Assembly (NCBI RefSeq): GCF_006782915.1
Contig: NZ_VCNP01000044.1
Span: 161,400 to 225,399 of the forward strand
From: Streptomyces calvus
GTDB taxonomy: Bacteria; Actinomycetota; Actinomycetes; Streptomycetales; Streptomycetaceae
DNA: 64,000 bases
Direction: 5' to 3'
Positions 33,025 to 41,471 of the stretch are shown piece after piece. Within the stretch, counting starts at the first letter, position 1, and every line of letters begins with the position of its first letter. The notes beneath the pieces are model-generated. The model was not told where the DNA came from and did not search any database. It saw only the letters and a list, made by a program, of their open reading frames with translations. The position numbers and the translations under genes are program-made.

Positions 33025-34965
33025 CTACGGCACCTTGACCCACTGGGCCTTGCTGGGCGTGCCGTCGCCGTCGTTGACGAACAGCATGTACCAGCCCGAC
33101 TGCACCAGGTTCTTGTTGTCCGGCACCGTCACCGTGAGCCGGTCGCCGTCCGCCGTGAAGTCCAGCGCGACGGACCGCTGGTCGACATCGGTGACATGGG
33201 TCGAGGCGCTCGGCCGGATCAGCCGCACGCTCTTCACCGACGCGGCGTCCTTCGAGGTGAACGTGCCGGACTCACCGCGCGCGATGGTCTTCGGCCCGCC
33301 CGACAGGTCGGGCTGCTCGTTGTCGCCGTACAGGTAGGGCGGGGTGTAGATCTCGATGCGCTGCTCGAACTCGCCCGGCTTGGTGTTGGCCTTGTCCGCG
33401 TAGAGCGAGTCGGAGCCGAAGAACATCACCCGGCCGTCGGGCAGCAGGATCGACCCCGAGTGGTAGTTGCGGCCCACCAGCGGATCGGCGACCCGCTTGA
33501 ACGTGTTCGTCTCCGTGTCGTAGATCCGCGCCTGGAGGATGTTGGAATCGCTGCGGCCGCGGTAGTCCTCCGAGCCGCCGGAGACCAGCACGTCGTCGTT
33601 GGGCAGGATCGACGCCTGCGGGTAGCGGGTGCCCTTCTCCAGCGACGGGCCGTCCACGAACTTCGGGTCGTCCGCCTTGAGATCCACGATCCGGGTCTTC
33701 TCGCTGGACAGCCGGGACTCGCCGACCCCGCCGCCGCCGATCACCATGTACTTCTCGTCCTGCGCGGGCGGCAGCAGCACCGTCCCGGACGTCTCCATCA
33801 TGTCCGGGTCGCTCAGCCCGGGCACCTTGGTGAACGTGTTGGTCTCCACGTCCCAGACGCCCGGCTCACGTCCCACGTCGTCCGGCCCGTAGCCCGCGTT
33901 CGAACCCGAGTAGAAGACCTTGCCGTTCTGCATCAGGAACAGCGCCGGATACGTCGGGAACTGGCGGACCTTGTCGGTGTAGGCCCACTCCTTGGTCTCC
34001 GGGTCGTAGATCTCGTTCTTGCCCGGGACAAGCTGGCCGATGTCGTCCAGCCCGGAGACGCTGAGGATCCTGCCGTCGCTCAGCGTGGTGAGCGTCGGAT
34101 ACCAGCGGGCCTCCTTCATCGGGTCGACCTTGATGTACTTCTCGGCGACCGGATCGAACTCGTACGCGTCGCGGATCCCCTGGAAGTCCTTCTTGTCCAG
34201 GGCGAGCTTCTCCGCGATGCCGTACGTGTTGCGGGCGTCGAGGCCGGTGAGGCCCTGCACCCGGTAGTTGTCCTGCGTGCCGGTCTCGTACTTCGCGCCC
34301 TCCCGCTGCGCCTCGACGTAGATACGCCCGACGCCCGGCGTGTTGCCCAGGAACTCGCCGGTCTCCTCGTCGAAGTTCTTCTTGGCGCGCGGGACGAGCA
34401 CCGGGTCCTTGGAGACGAACGTCTTGCCGTTCTCCTTGCCGGTGAACTTCGTCCCGGCGGGCAGGGTGATCGGCTCGTCCGGGTTCTCGTTGTGGACGAG
34501 CATCAGGCCGCCGGCCTTCTTCACATCGCCCTTGAGCTTCTCGTACCGCTTGGTGCCACCCGCGATCAGCAGGTTGCCGTTGGCCAGCTGGGTGTGACCG
34601 GTGCAGAACAGGTCGGTCGGCGTCGGCACCTTCTTGATGGTCCCGTTGACCGGGTCCCAGATCCGGGTGTCGTACTTCTTCGCGTCGAAGTTGTCCTGGT
34701 TGTTGCCCGACCCGGCGACCAGCAGCACCTTGCCGGTGCGCAGCAGCGCCGCGTGGATGGTGTTCTGCCGGTACTCCTCCGGGAACTCGACGATCTCCCA
34801 CTTGCCGTTGGCGGCTTTGTACTCGGGCTGGTCGATCTTGTACTGGTGGTACTGCTCGGAGCCGAAGCGGTACAGCCACGGCCCGTTCATTCCGGCCAGC
34901 GCGAGTACCACCGCCGTGCCTATCGCGAGCCGACGGGCGCGACGGCGGCCTGCACGGTCCTTCAT
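33025..34965 (-). CDS. glxA: GlxA radical copper oxidase
   Basis: A 646-residue membrane-anchored mono-copper oxidase of the galactose/glyoxal oxidase type, which oxidises glycan aldehydes or alcohols and makes H2O2. It acts with CslA at hyphal tips. Residues 13-30 form an N-terminal anchor. The active-site set is visible: Cys121 (FCTGH), the Trp288-Tyr289 pair (ARWYPTL), whose Tyr forms the thioether with Cys121, Tyr501-His502 (GRNYHSG) and His590 (ASTHVTD) as copper ligands. Cys121 and Trp288 agree with the residue numbers I recall for S. lividans GlxA. Kelch-like propeller blades fill the middle. The ATG overlaps the cslA stop (ATGA). Confidence 0.95.
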   Translation of the reverse strand: MKDRAGRRRARRLAIGTAVVLALAGMNGPWLYRFGSEQYHQYKIDQPEYKAANGKWEIVEFPEEYRQNTIHAALLRTGKVLLVAGSGNNQDNFDAKKYDTRIWDPVNGTIKKVPTPTDLFCTGHTQLANGNLLIAGGTKRYEKLKGDVKKAGGLMLVHNENPDEPITLPAGTKFTGKENGKTFVSKDPVLVPRAKKNFDEETGEFLGNTPGVGRIYVEAQREGAKYETGTQDNYRVQGLTGLDARNTYGIAEKLALDKKDFQGIRDAYEFDPVAEKYIKVDPMKEARWYPTLTTLSDGRILSVSGLDDIGQLVPGKNEIYDPETKEWAYTDKVRQFPTYPALFLMQNGKVFYSGSNAGYGPDDVGREPGVWDVETNTFTKVPGLSDPDMMETSGTVLLPPAQDEKYMVIGGGGVGESRLSSEKTRIVDLKADDPKFVDGPSLEKGTRYPQASILPNDDVLVSGGSEDYRGRSDSNILQARIYDTETNTFKRVADPLVGRNYHSGSILLPDGRVMFFGSDSLYADKANTKPGEFEQRIEIYTPPYLYGDNEQPDLSGGPKTIARGESGTFTSKDAASVKSVRLIRPSASTHVTDVDQRSVALDFTADGDRLTVTVPDNKNLVQSGWYMLFVNDGDGTPSKAQWVKVP

Positions 34966-37004
34966 TCCTTACGTCCCCCAAGTCCACCAAGGGCGATCTG
35001 CATGGTCTGGTCGTCCACGGGGGCGCCACCCCCGGTGCCCGCGGGCCCTCCGTACGAGGCGGCCCAGCCGGGCCGGTCCTGCGGCGGGTGCGGCGCGTAG
35101 TGCTGCTGCTGCGGCATCCGCGGCAACTGCTGCGTCGGCGTCTCCTGCGCCGGTGCCGGTGCCGGTGCCGGTGCCGGCGGCCGGCCACCGGCGGCGTGCG
35201 CGCCCGGCTTCCGCCGGTCCTGCCGCATGCCGTGCCGCCAGGCGAACATCGGTGCGGCGGTGATCAGCAGGGCGAAGGTCGCCCAGATCACCATCGCCGG
35301 GTGGGCGTTGCCCTGGACGACGCCCGCGGCGATGGAGCCGGCGAAGATCAGGATGAAGTACCAGTGGTAGCGGAACGTCCCGAACCAGGTGTCCGGGCTG
35401 GCCGAGTCACCCTTCGGGGTGACGACGAACTTGCTCTTCCTGCGCAGCACCGAGTCGATCAGCGCCTTCGCGTAGAGCGGCGCCGACAGCGCGGACATCA
35501 CCATGCCGGCGACACCGCCGGAGCCCTCCGGCTCGTGCGGCGAGACGTTGTGCCGGCGGTTCCACACGTACAGGCCGATCTGCAGCGCGGAGGCGTTGCC
35601 GTAGAGCATCAGCCAGACCACCGGGTCGATGTTCACACCCGAGGCGCCCGCGCCCAGGAACAGCGCACAACTGAGCGCCGCCAGGATCCAGTTCAGCGCC
35701 GACATCGGATAGAAGATGATCATCATCGTGTAGTTGAAGAGCTTGCTCGGCGGCAGCGAGTACCAGCCCTTCCAGTACTGCTTGAGGATCGTCTCGTACG
35801 TACCGCGCGACCAGCGCATCTGCTGGGTGAAGAAGTCGGTCCAGGCGTTGGGTCCCTCACCGACCGCGAGGACGTCCGGGGTGTAGACCGAGCGCCACTT
35901 CCGGCCCGTCGCCGGGTTCTTGGCGCGGTGCATCTCGAAGCCGGTCGCCATGTCCTCGGTGATCGAGTCGTACAGGCCGCCGATCTGCTTGAGCGCCTTG
36001 ATGCGCACCGCGTTGGAGGTGCCCACGAACATCGGCGAGCCGTAGCGGTTCCCGGCGCGCTGGATCAGCGCGTGGAAGAGGAACTGCTGGGACTCGGCCG
36101 CCTTGGTGACGAAGTTGTCGTAGTTGCCGTACACCTGCGGGCCGATGACGAAGCCGACGTCCGGGTCGCGGAAGAAGCCGAGCATCCGCTCCAGGTAGTT
36201 GGGCAGCGGCACGTGGTCGGTGTCGACGGAGGCGAAGAAGTCGTAGTCGTCGCCGTGCGCGTCCAGCCAGGCGTTGTAGTTGCCGTGCTTGGTCTTCGCG
36301 CGGTGCGGGCCCTTGGCCTGGTTCCACTTGGCGACACCCTTGCGGGAGAAGTGGCGCACTCCGAGGCGCGCGCAGACCTCCTTCACCTCCGGGTCGTCGC
36401 CCTCGTCGAGCAGCCAGACGTGCATCAGGCCCCGGTGGCGGATCCTCACCGCCGCCTCCAGCGTCTTCGTCACCATCTCCAGCGGCTCCTTGCCGGGCAC
36501 GAAGGAGGTGAGGAAGGCGACCTTGGTGCCGGTCTCGGGCACCACCGGGACCGGGTCGCGGGCGACGAGCGTGGCGTGGGCGTTCGACAGCACGTTCATG
36601 CAGCGGAAGAACTCGATCAGCCCGATCGAGACGAGCATCACGACGTCGAGGGCCGGCAGCCACGCGAACGCCGGGTAGTCACGCTCGGTCCAGTGCGACG
36701 GCTGGAGCAGCCACACCAGCAGCACCAGCGACAGCACGGGGGCGGCGGCCAGCATCAGCGCGATGCGGATGCGGTGCGGCTCCTGCGATATCAGCGAGCG
36801 GTACTGCACCCGGTACGGCTTGTTCGGGTCGGGCTGGGTGAGGGGACCGGCGAGCCTGCTGTAGTGCTCGTAGTCGTATCTCGGCAGCGTCTTCTTGATC
36901 CGCCGGAACGCTCCCGTGTTCCAGTTCCGATGGGAGGGCACCCTGAGCTGAGTGGTCTGGGACGGGTCGTCGTCCCTCCGGGCGCCCGTCGGCGTCGAGG
37001 TCAT
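34962..37004 (-). CDS. cslA: CslA cellulose-synthase-like glycosyltransferase
   Basis: A 680-residue family 2 glycosyltransferase that polymerises a cellulose-like glucan at hyphal tips. Two transmembrane helices come first (about 80-100 and 115-135), then the catalytic core: LLDEGDDPEV (first Asp), FASVDTDHVPLP (D-x-D), SITEDMATGFEMHR (catalytic TED) and QQMRWSRGTYE (Q-x-x-R-W acceptor motif). Several transmembrane helices follow. The last 80 residues are Pro/Ala/Gln-rich. No PilZ domain for cyclic-di-GMP is visible. It is co-transcribed with glxA by a four-base overlap. Confidence 0.95.
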   Translation of the reverse strand: MTSTPTGARRDDDPSQTTQLRVPSHRNWNTGAFRRIKKTLPRYDYEHYSRLAGPLTQPDPNKPYRVQYRSLISQEPHRIRIALMLAAAPVLSLVLLVWLLQPSHWTERDYPAFAWLPALDVVMLVSIGLIEFFRCMNVLSNAHATLVARDPVPVVPETGTKVAFLTSFVPGKEPLEMVTKTLEAAVRIRHRGLMHVWLLDEGDDPEVKEVCARLGVRHFSRKGVAKWNQAKGPHRAKTKHGNYNAWLDAHGDDYDFFASVDTDHVPLPNYLERMLGFFRDPDVGFVIGPQVYGNYDNFVTKAAESQQFLFHALIQRAGNRYGSPMFVGTSNAVRIKALKQIGGLYDSITEDMATGFEMHRAKNPATGRKWRSVYTPDVLAVGEGPNAWTDFFTQQMRWSRGTYETILKQYWKGWYSLPPSKLFNYTMMIIFYPMSALNWILAALSCALFLGAGASGVNIDPVVWLMLYGNASALQIGLYVWNRRHNVSPHEPEGSGGVAGMVMSALSAPLYAKALIDSVLRRKSKFVVTPKGDSASPDTWFGTFRYHWYFILIFAGSIAAGVVQGNAHPAMVIWATFALLITAAPMFAWRHGMRQDRRKPGAHAAGGRPPAPAPAPAPAQETPTQQLPRMPQQQHYAPHPPQDRPGWAASYGGPAGTGGGAPVDDQTMQIALGGLGGRKE

Positions 37005-37435
37005 GAGTCATCCCCCCACACGCGGTGGTCGCCGCGTGTTTCGTCGCTTCCTTCCGCCCGGGGCCGGTTCCCCTCGACCTTCACGGACGTGTCAATGGTT
37101 GACCGCTGTCACCACGTCACCCACACCTTATAGACACGGTGCAGCGCTCCTCCGGTTGCAGGATGCCCCCCTCGGCATCACTTCAAGGACGGGATCCCCC
37201 AAGACGTCCCGCACCGTGGCAACCGGTCCCTTACCCCCCAACAGCCGCGAAACGGCAGCTACTTGAAAAACCCAGGTTCTACGGTGCGCATCATGATCGC
37301 AAGATGCGAAACACGGTGTTCACCGGTCATATGTGCCCATTGTGACCACTGAGGGGGACCGGAGGGGCCACTGTTCCATACGGGGGGCGAGAGGGTTGCG
37401 CTCAATGGGCGCGAGAGGGAATCCGGCCAAAAAGC
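37005..37435. promoter_or_regulatory. cslA upstream region
   Basis: This 431-base gap has no gene. On the cslA side there is a small palindrome GTCAA-TGG-TTGAC at 37091-37103, about 90 bases upstream of the start, followed by two GTGAC-type elements (about 37108-37123, minus strand). A TATAAG sequence read on the minus strand lies near 37130 and is a possible -10. None of these is more than a candidate. Confidence 0.3.
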
Positions 37436-37467
37436 GACGGGCTCCTCGTGTGCACGAGGAGCCCGTC
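37436..37467 (-). terminator. Terminator of tRNA-Lys
   Basis: A 15-base perfect stem (GACGGGCTCCTCGTG and its complement) with a 2-base loop begins 8 bases beyond the tRNA 3' end. On the minus strand it is followed by a run of five T, a classical intrinsic terminator. Confidence 0.85.
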
Positions 37468-37474
37468 CTGTCGG

Positions 37475-37548
37475 TGCGCCGCCAGGGACTCGAACCCCGG
37501 ACCCGCTGATTAAGAGTCAGCTGCTCTAACCAACTGAGCTAGCGGCGC
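37475..37548 (-). tRNA. tRNA-Lys (anticodon CTT)
   Basis: A 74-base tRNA whose arms all pair: acceptor GCGCCGC/GCGGCGC with discriminator A, D arm GCTC..GAGC, anticodon stem GCTGA/TCAGC around CTCTTAA (anticodon CTT), T arm CGGGG/CCCTG with TTCGAGT. CCA is not encoded. A TAGAGT -10 candidate lies about 15 bases upstream (37563-37568, minus strand). It is identical to the genes at 41267 and 51436. Confidence 0.97.
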
Positions 37549-37743
37549 GCGCTGACGGCACAACTCTACAGGCCCCCGGAGGGTGCCCCGGACCCCCGGC
37601 GGCCGGGGCCGCACGGGCGGGCCGCCGCCGACCGCCGCCTTTACATCATTCGGACCGTCAGCATGCGCACCGGGAAGACAGTTGCGAAACTGGCCGTCGT
37701 GCACAGGCGCGGAGGAACGGACCGGAAATGTGAGGGGAATCGC

Positions 37744-39177
37744 ATGGAGTCTCCGGTATTCGAGGAATTCGATCCGGCGGCGGACTGCGACTGCCCCGGC
37801 TGCGCGCATTGGCGGCGCGTGCTGCCGCATTCCGCGGCGGGCCGCTTCCCGGGTCATCCGGCGGCGCGCCGCACCGCCGCCGTGGTGGCCGCGCTGACCA
37901 CCGCGGCGATCATCGCGCCCGCCGTCCCCGCGGTCGCCGCCCCCCACGCCCGGCACCCCGCCGATCCCGGCGTTCCCGCAGGTGACGGGCCCGGGACGCC
38001 GCAGGGGAAGAAGGCGCCGCTGCACGGTCCCGGCGGGCAGGCGGCCCCGCCCGCGAGCCCCGCGAGGGCGCCGCTGATCAGCCGCGCCGACATCATCGAG
38101 CGGGCCCGGAGCTGGGTCGCGCAGAGGGTTCCGTACAGCGTGAGGTCGTACTGGTCCGACGGTTATCGGCAGGACTGTTCGGGCTATGTGTCGATGGCCT
38201 GGAAGCTGCCCGGAAACGAATGGACCGGAAGTCTCGGAAAGTACGCGGAGCGCATCACCAAGGACGAACTCCAGCCGGGCGACATGCTGCTGTTCCACAA
38301 TGCGTCCGACCCCCACAACGGATCCCACGTCGTCCTTTTCGGCGGCTGGACGAACTCCGCGCGCACGCACTACGTGGCCTACGAGCAGACCCGCCCGCAC
38401 ACCCGTCGCGCGACCACTCCGTACGCCTACTGGAGCAACTCCGCGCGCTATGTGCCGTACCGCTATCTGGGGGTGACCGACGGTACGGCGGGCGGCGGAG
38501 CCGGCCCGGCGACGGATGCCGTACCGGCCCGTACGCCGTTCCCCGGAGTGGCCTATTTCGGCCCCGGCGCGCACAACAGGTACGTCGCCGAACTCGGCCG
38601 GATGCTCGTCCGCCGGGGTGCCGGGCGCTTCTTCGCCGCACCGCCGGGCCCGCGCTGGACGGACGCCCACCGCAGGGCGACCCGGGCGTTCCAGGAGGCG
38701 CAGGGGTGGCGCGGGGCGGCCGCGGACGGGCTGCCGGGGCCGCTGACGTGGGAGCTGCTGGTGACGGGAACGGGCCGGAACATCCCAAACGGAGCTTCCG
38801 CTTCCACCTTGCCGGGCCTGCCGTCGGGCCACTCGCCGAGCCTGCCGGCCGGTCACTCGTCGGGCCTGCCGGCGGGCCACTCGCCGGGCCTGCCGGCGGG
38901 CTCGCCGGGCGGTGCCTCCGGCCCGTCGTCCCACGGGGTGCCGGGCTATCCGGGCCGGGCGCCGTTCCGTCCCGGAGCCGTCAACGACCACGTGACCCGG
39001 CTCGGCAGGCAGCTGGTGAAGAAGGGCTTCGGCCGGTACTACACGACGGGGCCGGGACCGCGCTGGAGCGAGGCGGACCGCCGCAACGTGGAGGCGTTCC
39101 AGCGTGCCCAGGGCTGGCGGGGCGGCGCGGCCGACGGCTGTCCGGGCCCGGAGACCTGGCGGCGGCTCTTCTCCTGA
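37744..39177 (+). CDS. Secreted NlpC/P60-like protein with two peptidoglycan-binding-type domains
   Basis: A 477-residue exported protein. The Cys-containing N-terminus (DCDCPGCAHW) precedes a hydrophobic segment (about 44-66, TAAVVAALTTAAIIAPAVPAVAA). Residues 110-255 form an NlpC/P60-like cysteine hydrolase domain: QDCSGYVSMAWKLPG (Cys), LQPGDMLLF and GSHVVLFGGW (His). Two related C-terminal domains follow (FPGVAYFGPGAHNRYVAELGRMLV... and FRPGAVNDHVTRLGRQLV...), each ending in a WRGxAADGxPGP...TW motif. They are split by a short GHS-x-LPA repeat linker. ATG 37744 has GAGGGGA upstream. Cell-wall hydrolysis or binding near the tip glycan machinery is the likely role. Confidence 0.83.
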   Translation: MESPVFEEFDPAADCDCPGCAHWRRVLPHSAAGRFPGHPAARRTAAVVAALTTAAIIAPAVPAVAAPHARHPADPGVPAGDGPGTPQGKKAPLHGPGGQAAPPASPARAPLISRADIIERARSWVAQRVPYSVRSYWSDGYRQDCSGYVSMAWKLPGNEWTGSLGKYAERITKDELQPGDMLLFHNASDPHNGSHVVLFGGWTNSARTHYVAYEQTRPHTRRATTPYAYWSNSARYVPYRYLGVTDGTAGGGAGPATDAVPARTPFPGVAYFGPGAHNRYVAELGRMLVRRGAGRFFAAPPGPRWTDAHRRATRAFQEAQGWRGAAADGLPGPLTWELLVTGTGRNIPNGASASTLPGLPSGHSPSLPAGHSSGLPAGHSPGLPAGSPGGASGPSSHGVPGYPGRAPFRPGAVNDHVTRLGRQLVKKGFGRYYTTGPGPRWSEADRRNVEAFQRAQGWRGGAADGCPGPETWRRLFS

Positions 39178-39288
39178 CCCCACCCAGACGCGTGGCCCAC
39201 CCCGGCCACGCCCCATCCGGGCGCCAGGCCCTTCCGGGCGCCCACGTCCCCCGATGTGACGCATCTGGCGCGGAGGCTGGAGGCACGC

Positions 39289-40440
39289 ATGACCACGACG
39301 ACGTCCCACACCCCCGAACACGTCCCGGAGCCCGGAGGGCCCGCGGACGGTGCGGCGGCCGCTCGTCCGGTGCGGCTCATCCACACCGAGTCCACCACCG
39401 AGATCCCCGTTCACCTGCTGTTCCGTGACGATCCCGGCCCCGCGGCGGTGCGGCTGCGCCCGGCGGTCGTCACCCGCCGGCCGGGCGCGGGCCGCCGGGA
39501 CGGGCCGGGCGCGGGGGCCGGCGCCGCGCGCGAGTGGCGTCCCGCCGTGCCCCGGATCGACCCCGATCTGGTGGAACGGCCGGCCCGGGTGCTGCCCGGG
39601 GCCGCGGGGCTGCTCGCCGGGGCGTGCGGGGCCGCCGGCTGCCTGGCCACCTCGTGGTGGGCGGGCGTGCTGCCGCCGGCCGCGAGCGAGGCGCTCGGCC
39701 TGGTGGCACGGACGGGCACCGGCGGGCCAGGTCCCGCGCAGTGGGCGGCGTACGCGGCGGCCGGGGCCCTCGGACTGTTCGGGTTCTGCGGGCTGGCCCG
39801 CGGGCGGACCGGGCGGGCCTGGGTGCTCGGCCTGTTCGGCCGCTACCGGGGGACCGTCCGGCGCACCGGGCTGCTGTGGGTGAACCCGCTGCTGCTGCGC
39901 CGCCGGGTCGACGTGCGGCTGCGGCACTGGCGCGGCGAGCCGATGCAGGCGGCCGACCGCGGCGGAGTGGCCCTGCGGGTGGCGGTGCTGGTGGTCTGGC
40001 GGGTGCGGGACACCGCGCGGGCGACGCTCGCCGTGGAGGATCACGAGGCGTATCTGCGGGCGTGCGTGGAGGCGGCGCTGCTGCGGGTGCCGATGGCGGC
40101 GCCGGGCGCGGGGCGGGAGACGACGGAGGCGGCGCAGGACGCGCTGACCCGGCTGGTGGCGGCCGACACCGCGCCGGTGGGGGTGGAGGTGTTCGCGGTG
40201 CGGCCGGTGCGGGTGGAGTACGCGCCGGAGGTGGCCGCCGCGATGCATCGGCGCAGGATCGCGGCGCTGGACGCGCAGCACCGGGCGAGTGTGCTCGGCT
40301 CGGTGGTGGATTCGGTGGAGGACACGGTGACCCGCCTGACGACGCGGGGCCTGGTGGAGCTGGACGACTACGAACGCAAGGTGCTGGTGAAGGACCTCAC
40401 GGTGGCGTTCTGCGCGGGACGGGCCGAGCCGGGGCCGTGA
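39289..40440 (+). CDS. SPFH/Band-7 domain membrane protein
   Basis: A 383-residue protein from ATG 39289 behind GGAGG at five bases. Two hydrophobic segments lie at about 105-125 and 145-165 (GAAGLLAGACGAAGCLATSWWAG; WAAYAAAGALGLFGFCGLA). Then comes a Band-7 type domain: YRGTVRRTGLLWVNPLLLRRRVDVRLRHW, DRGGVALRVAVLVVWRVRDTARA, and a helical end with IAALDAQHRASVLGSVVDSVEDTV. SPFH proteins scaffold membrane microdomains. Lying in the csl neighbourhood, it may organise tip complexes; that is inference. Confidence 0.8.
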   Translation: MTTTTSHTPEHVPEPGGPADGAAAARPVRLIHTESTTEIPVHLLFRDDPGPAAVRLRPAVVTRRPGAGRRDGPGAGAGAAREWRPAVPRIDPDLVERPARVLPGAAGLLAGACGAAGCLATSWWAGVLPPAASEALGLVARTGTGGPGPAQWAAYAAAGALGLFGFCGLARGRTGRAWVLGLFGRYRGTVRRTGLLWVNPLLLRRRVDVRLRHWRGEPMQAADRGGVALRVAVLVVWRVRDTARATLAVEDHEAYLRACVEAALLRVPMAAPGAGRETTEAAQDALTRLVAADTAPVGVEVFAVRPVRVEYAPEVAAAMHRRRIAALDAQHRASVLGSVVDSVEDTVTRLTTRGLVELDDYERKVLVKDLTVAFCAGRAEPGP

Positions 40441-40512
40441 CGGCGCCGTCCCGTGCCTCGAAGCGTTCCGCGAACAGTCCTGCGATTGGTATGGACATGT
40501 TCAATCCGCGGC

Positions 40513-40540
40513 CATAATCTCAGACTTGGTCTAGACCTAC
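40513..40540 (+). promoter_or_regulatory. DasR-type (dre) site and candidate -10 of LPMO gene
   Basis: CATAAT at 40513-40518 is a good -10 candidate. Seven bases on, 40525-40540 reads CTTGGTCTAGACCTAC. Its core TGGTCTAGACC matches the dre consensus bound by the GlcNAc-responsive GntR regulator DasR in Streptomyces chitin genes. The position just downstream of the -10 would let the bound repressor block transcription until glucosamine-6-phosphate accumulates. Confidence 0.8.
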
Positions 40541-40585
40541 CTGCACGGCTCACTGAAACTCCCCACGTTCACCAGGAGCGGCAGC

Positions 40586-41191
40586 ATGCGCACACGGACC
40601 AAGATGTACGCAGCCGCCGTGGGGCTGGCCACGACCGGAGCCCTCGTGCTCTCCTCCGGTGGTGCCAGCGGCCACGGCTACACCGACCTGCCGGTCAGCC
40701 GGCAGAAGCTCTGCCAGAACGGCACGGTGACCAACTGCGGCGCCATCCAGTGGGAGCCGCAGAGCGTCGAGGGGCCGAAGGGCTTCCCCGCCTCCGGTCC
40801 CGCCGACGGTCAGCTCTGCTCGGCCAACAACACCCGGTTCGCCCAGCTCGACAGCCCGCGGACCCCGTCGGGCGGCGCCTGGCCCACCACCCGGGTCACC
40901 GGCGGCCAGGACTACACCTTCCGGTGGCAGTTCACGGCCATGCACGCCACCACCGACTTCAAGTACTACGTCACCAAGCCGGGCTGGAACCAGAACCACA
41001 ACCTGGCCCGGTCCGACCTCAACCTGACCCCGTTCCTGACGGTGCCCTACAACGGCCAGCGCCCGCCACAGACCCTCTCGCACAGCGGTCGCCTGCCGTC
41101 CGGCCTCAGCGGCCACCACGTCATCCTCGCGGTCTGGACGGTCCACGACACCGGCAACGCGTTCTACGCCTGCTCGGACGTCACGTTCTGA
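40586..41191 (+). CDS. Secreted AA10 lytic polysaccharide monooxygenase
   Basis: A 201-residue copper monooxygenase that cleaves chitin or cellulose oxidatively. The signal peptide is residues 1-29; cleavage after ASG exposes His30 (HGYTDLPVSRQ), which with His120 (FTAMHATTDF) makes the copper histidine brace. AVWTVHDTGNAFYACSDVTF is the usual C-terminal end, and the Cys pairs are present. It has no extra carbohydrate-binding module. The ribosome binding site is AGGAG. A DasR-type site is 46-61 bases upstream. By position it may be the csl-linked LPMO implicated in tip glycan deposition. Confidence 0.93.
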   Translation: MRTRTKMYAAAVGLATTGALVLSSGGASGHGYTDLPVSRQKLCQNGTVTNCGAIQWEPQSVEGPKGFPASGPADGQLCSANNTRFAQLDSPRTPSGGAWPTTRVTGGQDYTFRWQFTAMHATTDFKYYVTKPGWNQNHNLARSDLNLTPFLTVPYNGQRPPQTLSHSGRLPSGLSGHHVILAVWTVHDTGNAFYACSDVTF

Positions 41192-41231
41192 GGACTCCCG
41201 GGGACCGGCCCGCCGGACCCCGGGCACGACA

Positions 41232-41261
41232 AAGGGCCTCTCGCTCCCACGAGAGGCCCTT
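41232..41261. terminator. Terminator shared by LPMO gene and tRNA-Lys
   Basis: A 12-base perfect stem (AAGGGCCTCTCG and its complement) with a 6-base loop lies between the convergent LPMO gene and tRNA. It can serve both strands. Confidence 0.75.
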
Positions 41262-41266
41262 CCAGG

Positions 41267-41340
41267 TGCGCCGCCAGGGACTCGAACCCCGGACCCGCTG
41301 ATTAAGAGTCAGCTGCTCTAACCAACTGAGCTAGCGGCGC
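41267..41340 (-). tRNA. tRNA-Lys (anticodon CTT)
   Basis: Identical over all 74 bases to the tRNA at 37475-37548, with the same anticodon and discriminator. TAGTAT at 41382-41387 (minus strand) is a likely -10, about 42 bases before the mature 5' end, implying a leader that is processed off. Confidence 0.97.
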
Positions 41341-41400
41341 ATGACTCCCGCCGTCCGCTTCCGCGGTCGGCGACGGAGAAAATACTACCCGGTGTGCGGG

Positions 41401-41460
41401 GGTGCTCCCGACCACCGCCGGCGGGAGCACCGTGCGCACCCGTCGGCGGTGGTCGGGAGC
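41401..41460 (-). terminator. Two mutually exclusive hairpins after the IclR gene
   Basis: The arm at 41404-41420 can pair over 17 bases with 41444-41460 (23-base loop). Its left part, 41401-41410, can instead pair over 10 bases with 41422-41431. Both lie within 70 bases of the IclR stop on the minus strand. Termination is the likely job; the competing folds are noted as a finding. Confidence 0.55.
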
Positions 41461-41471
41461 CCTCCGGGCGT

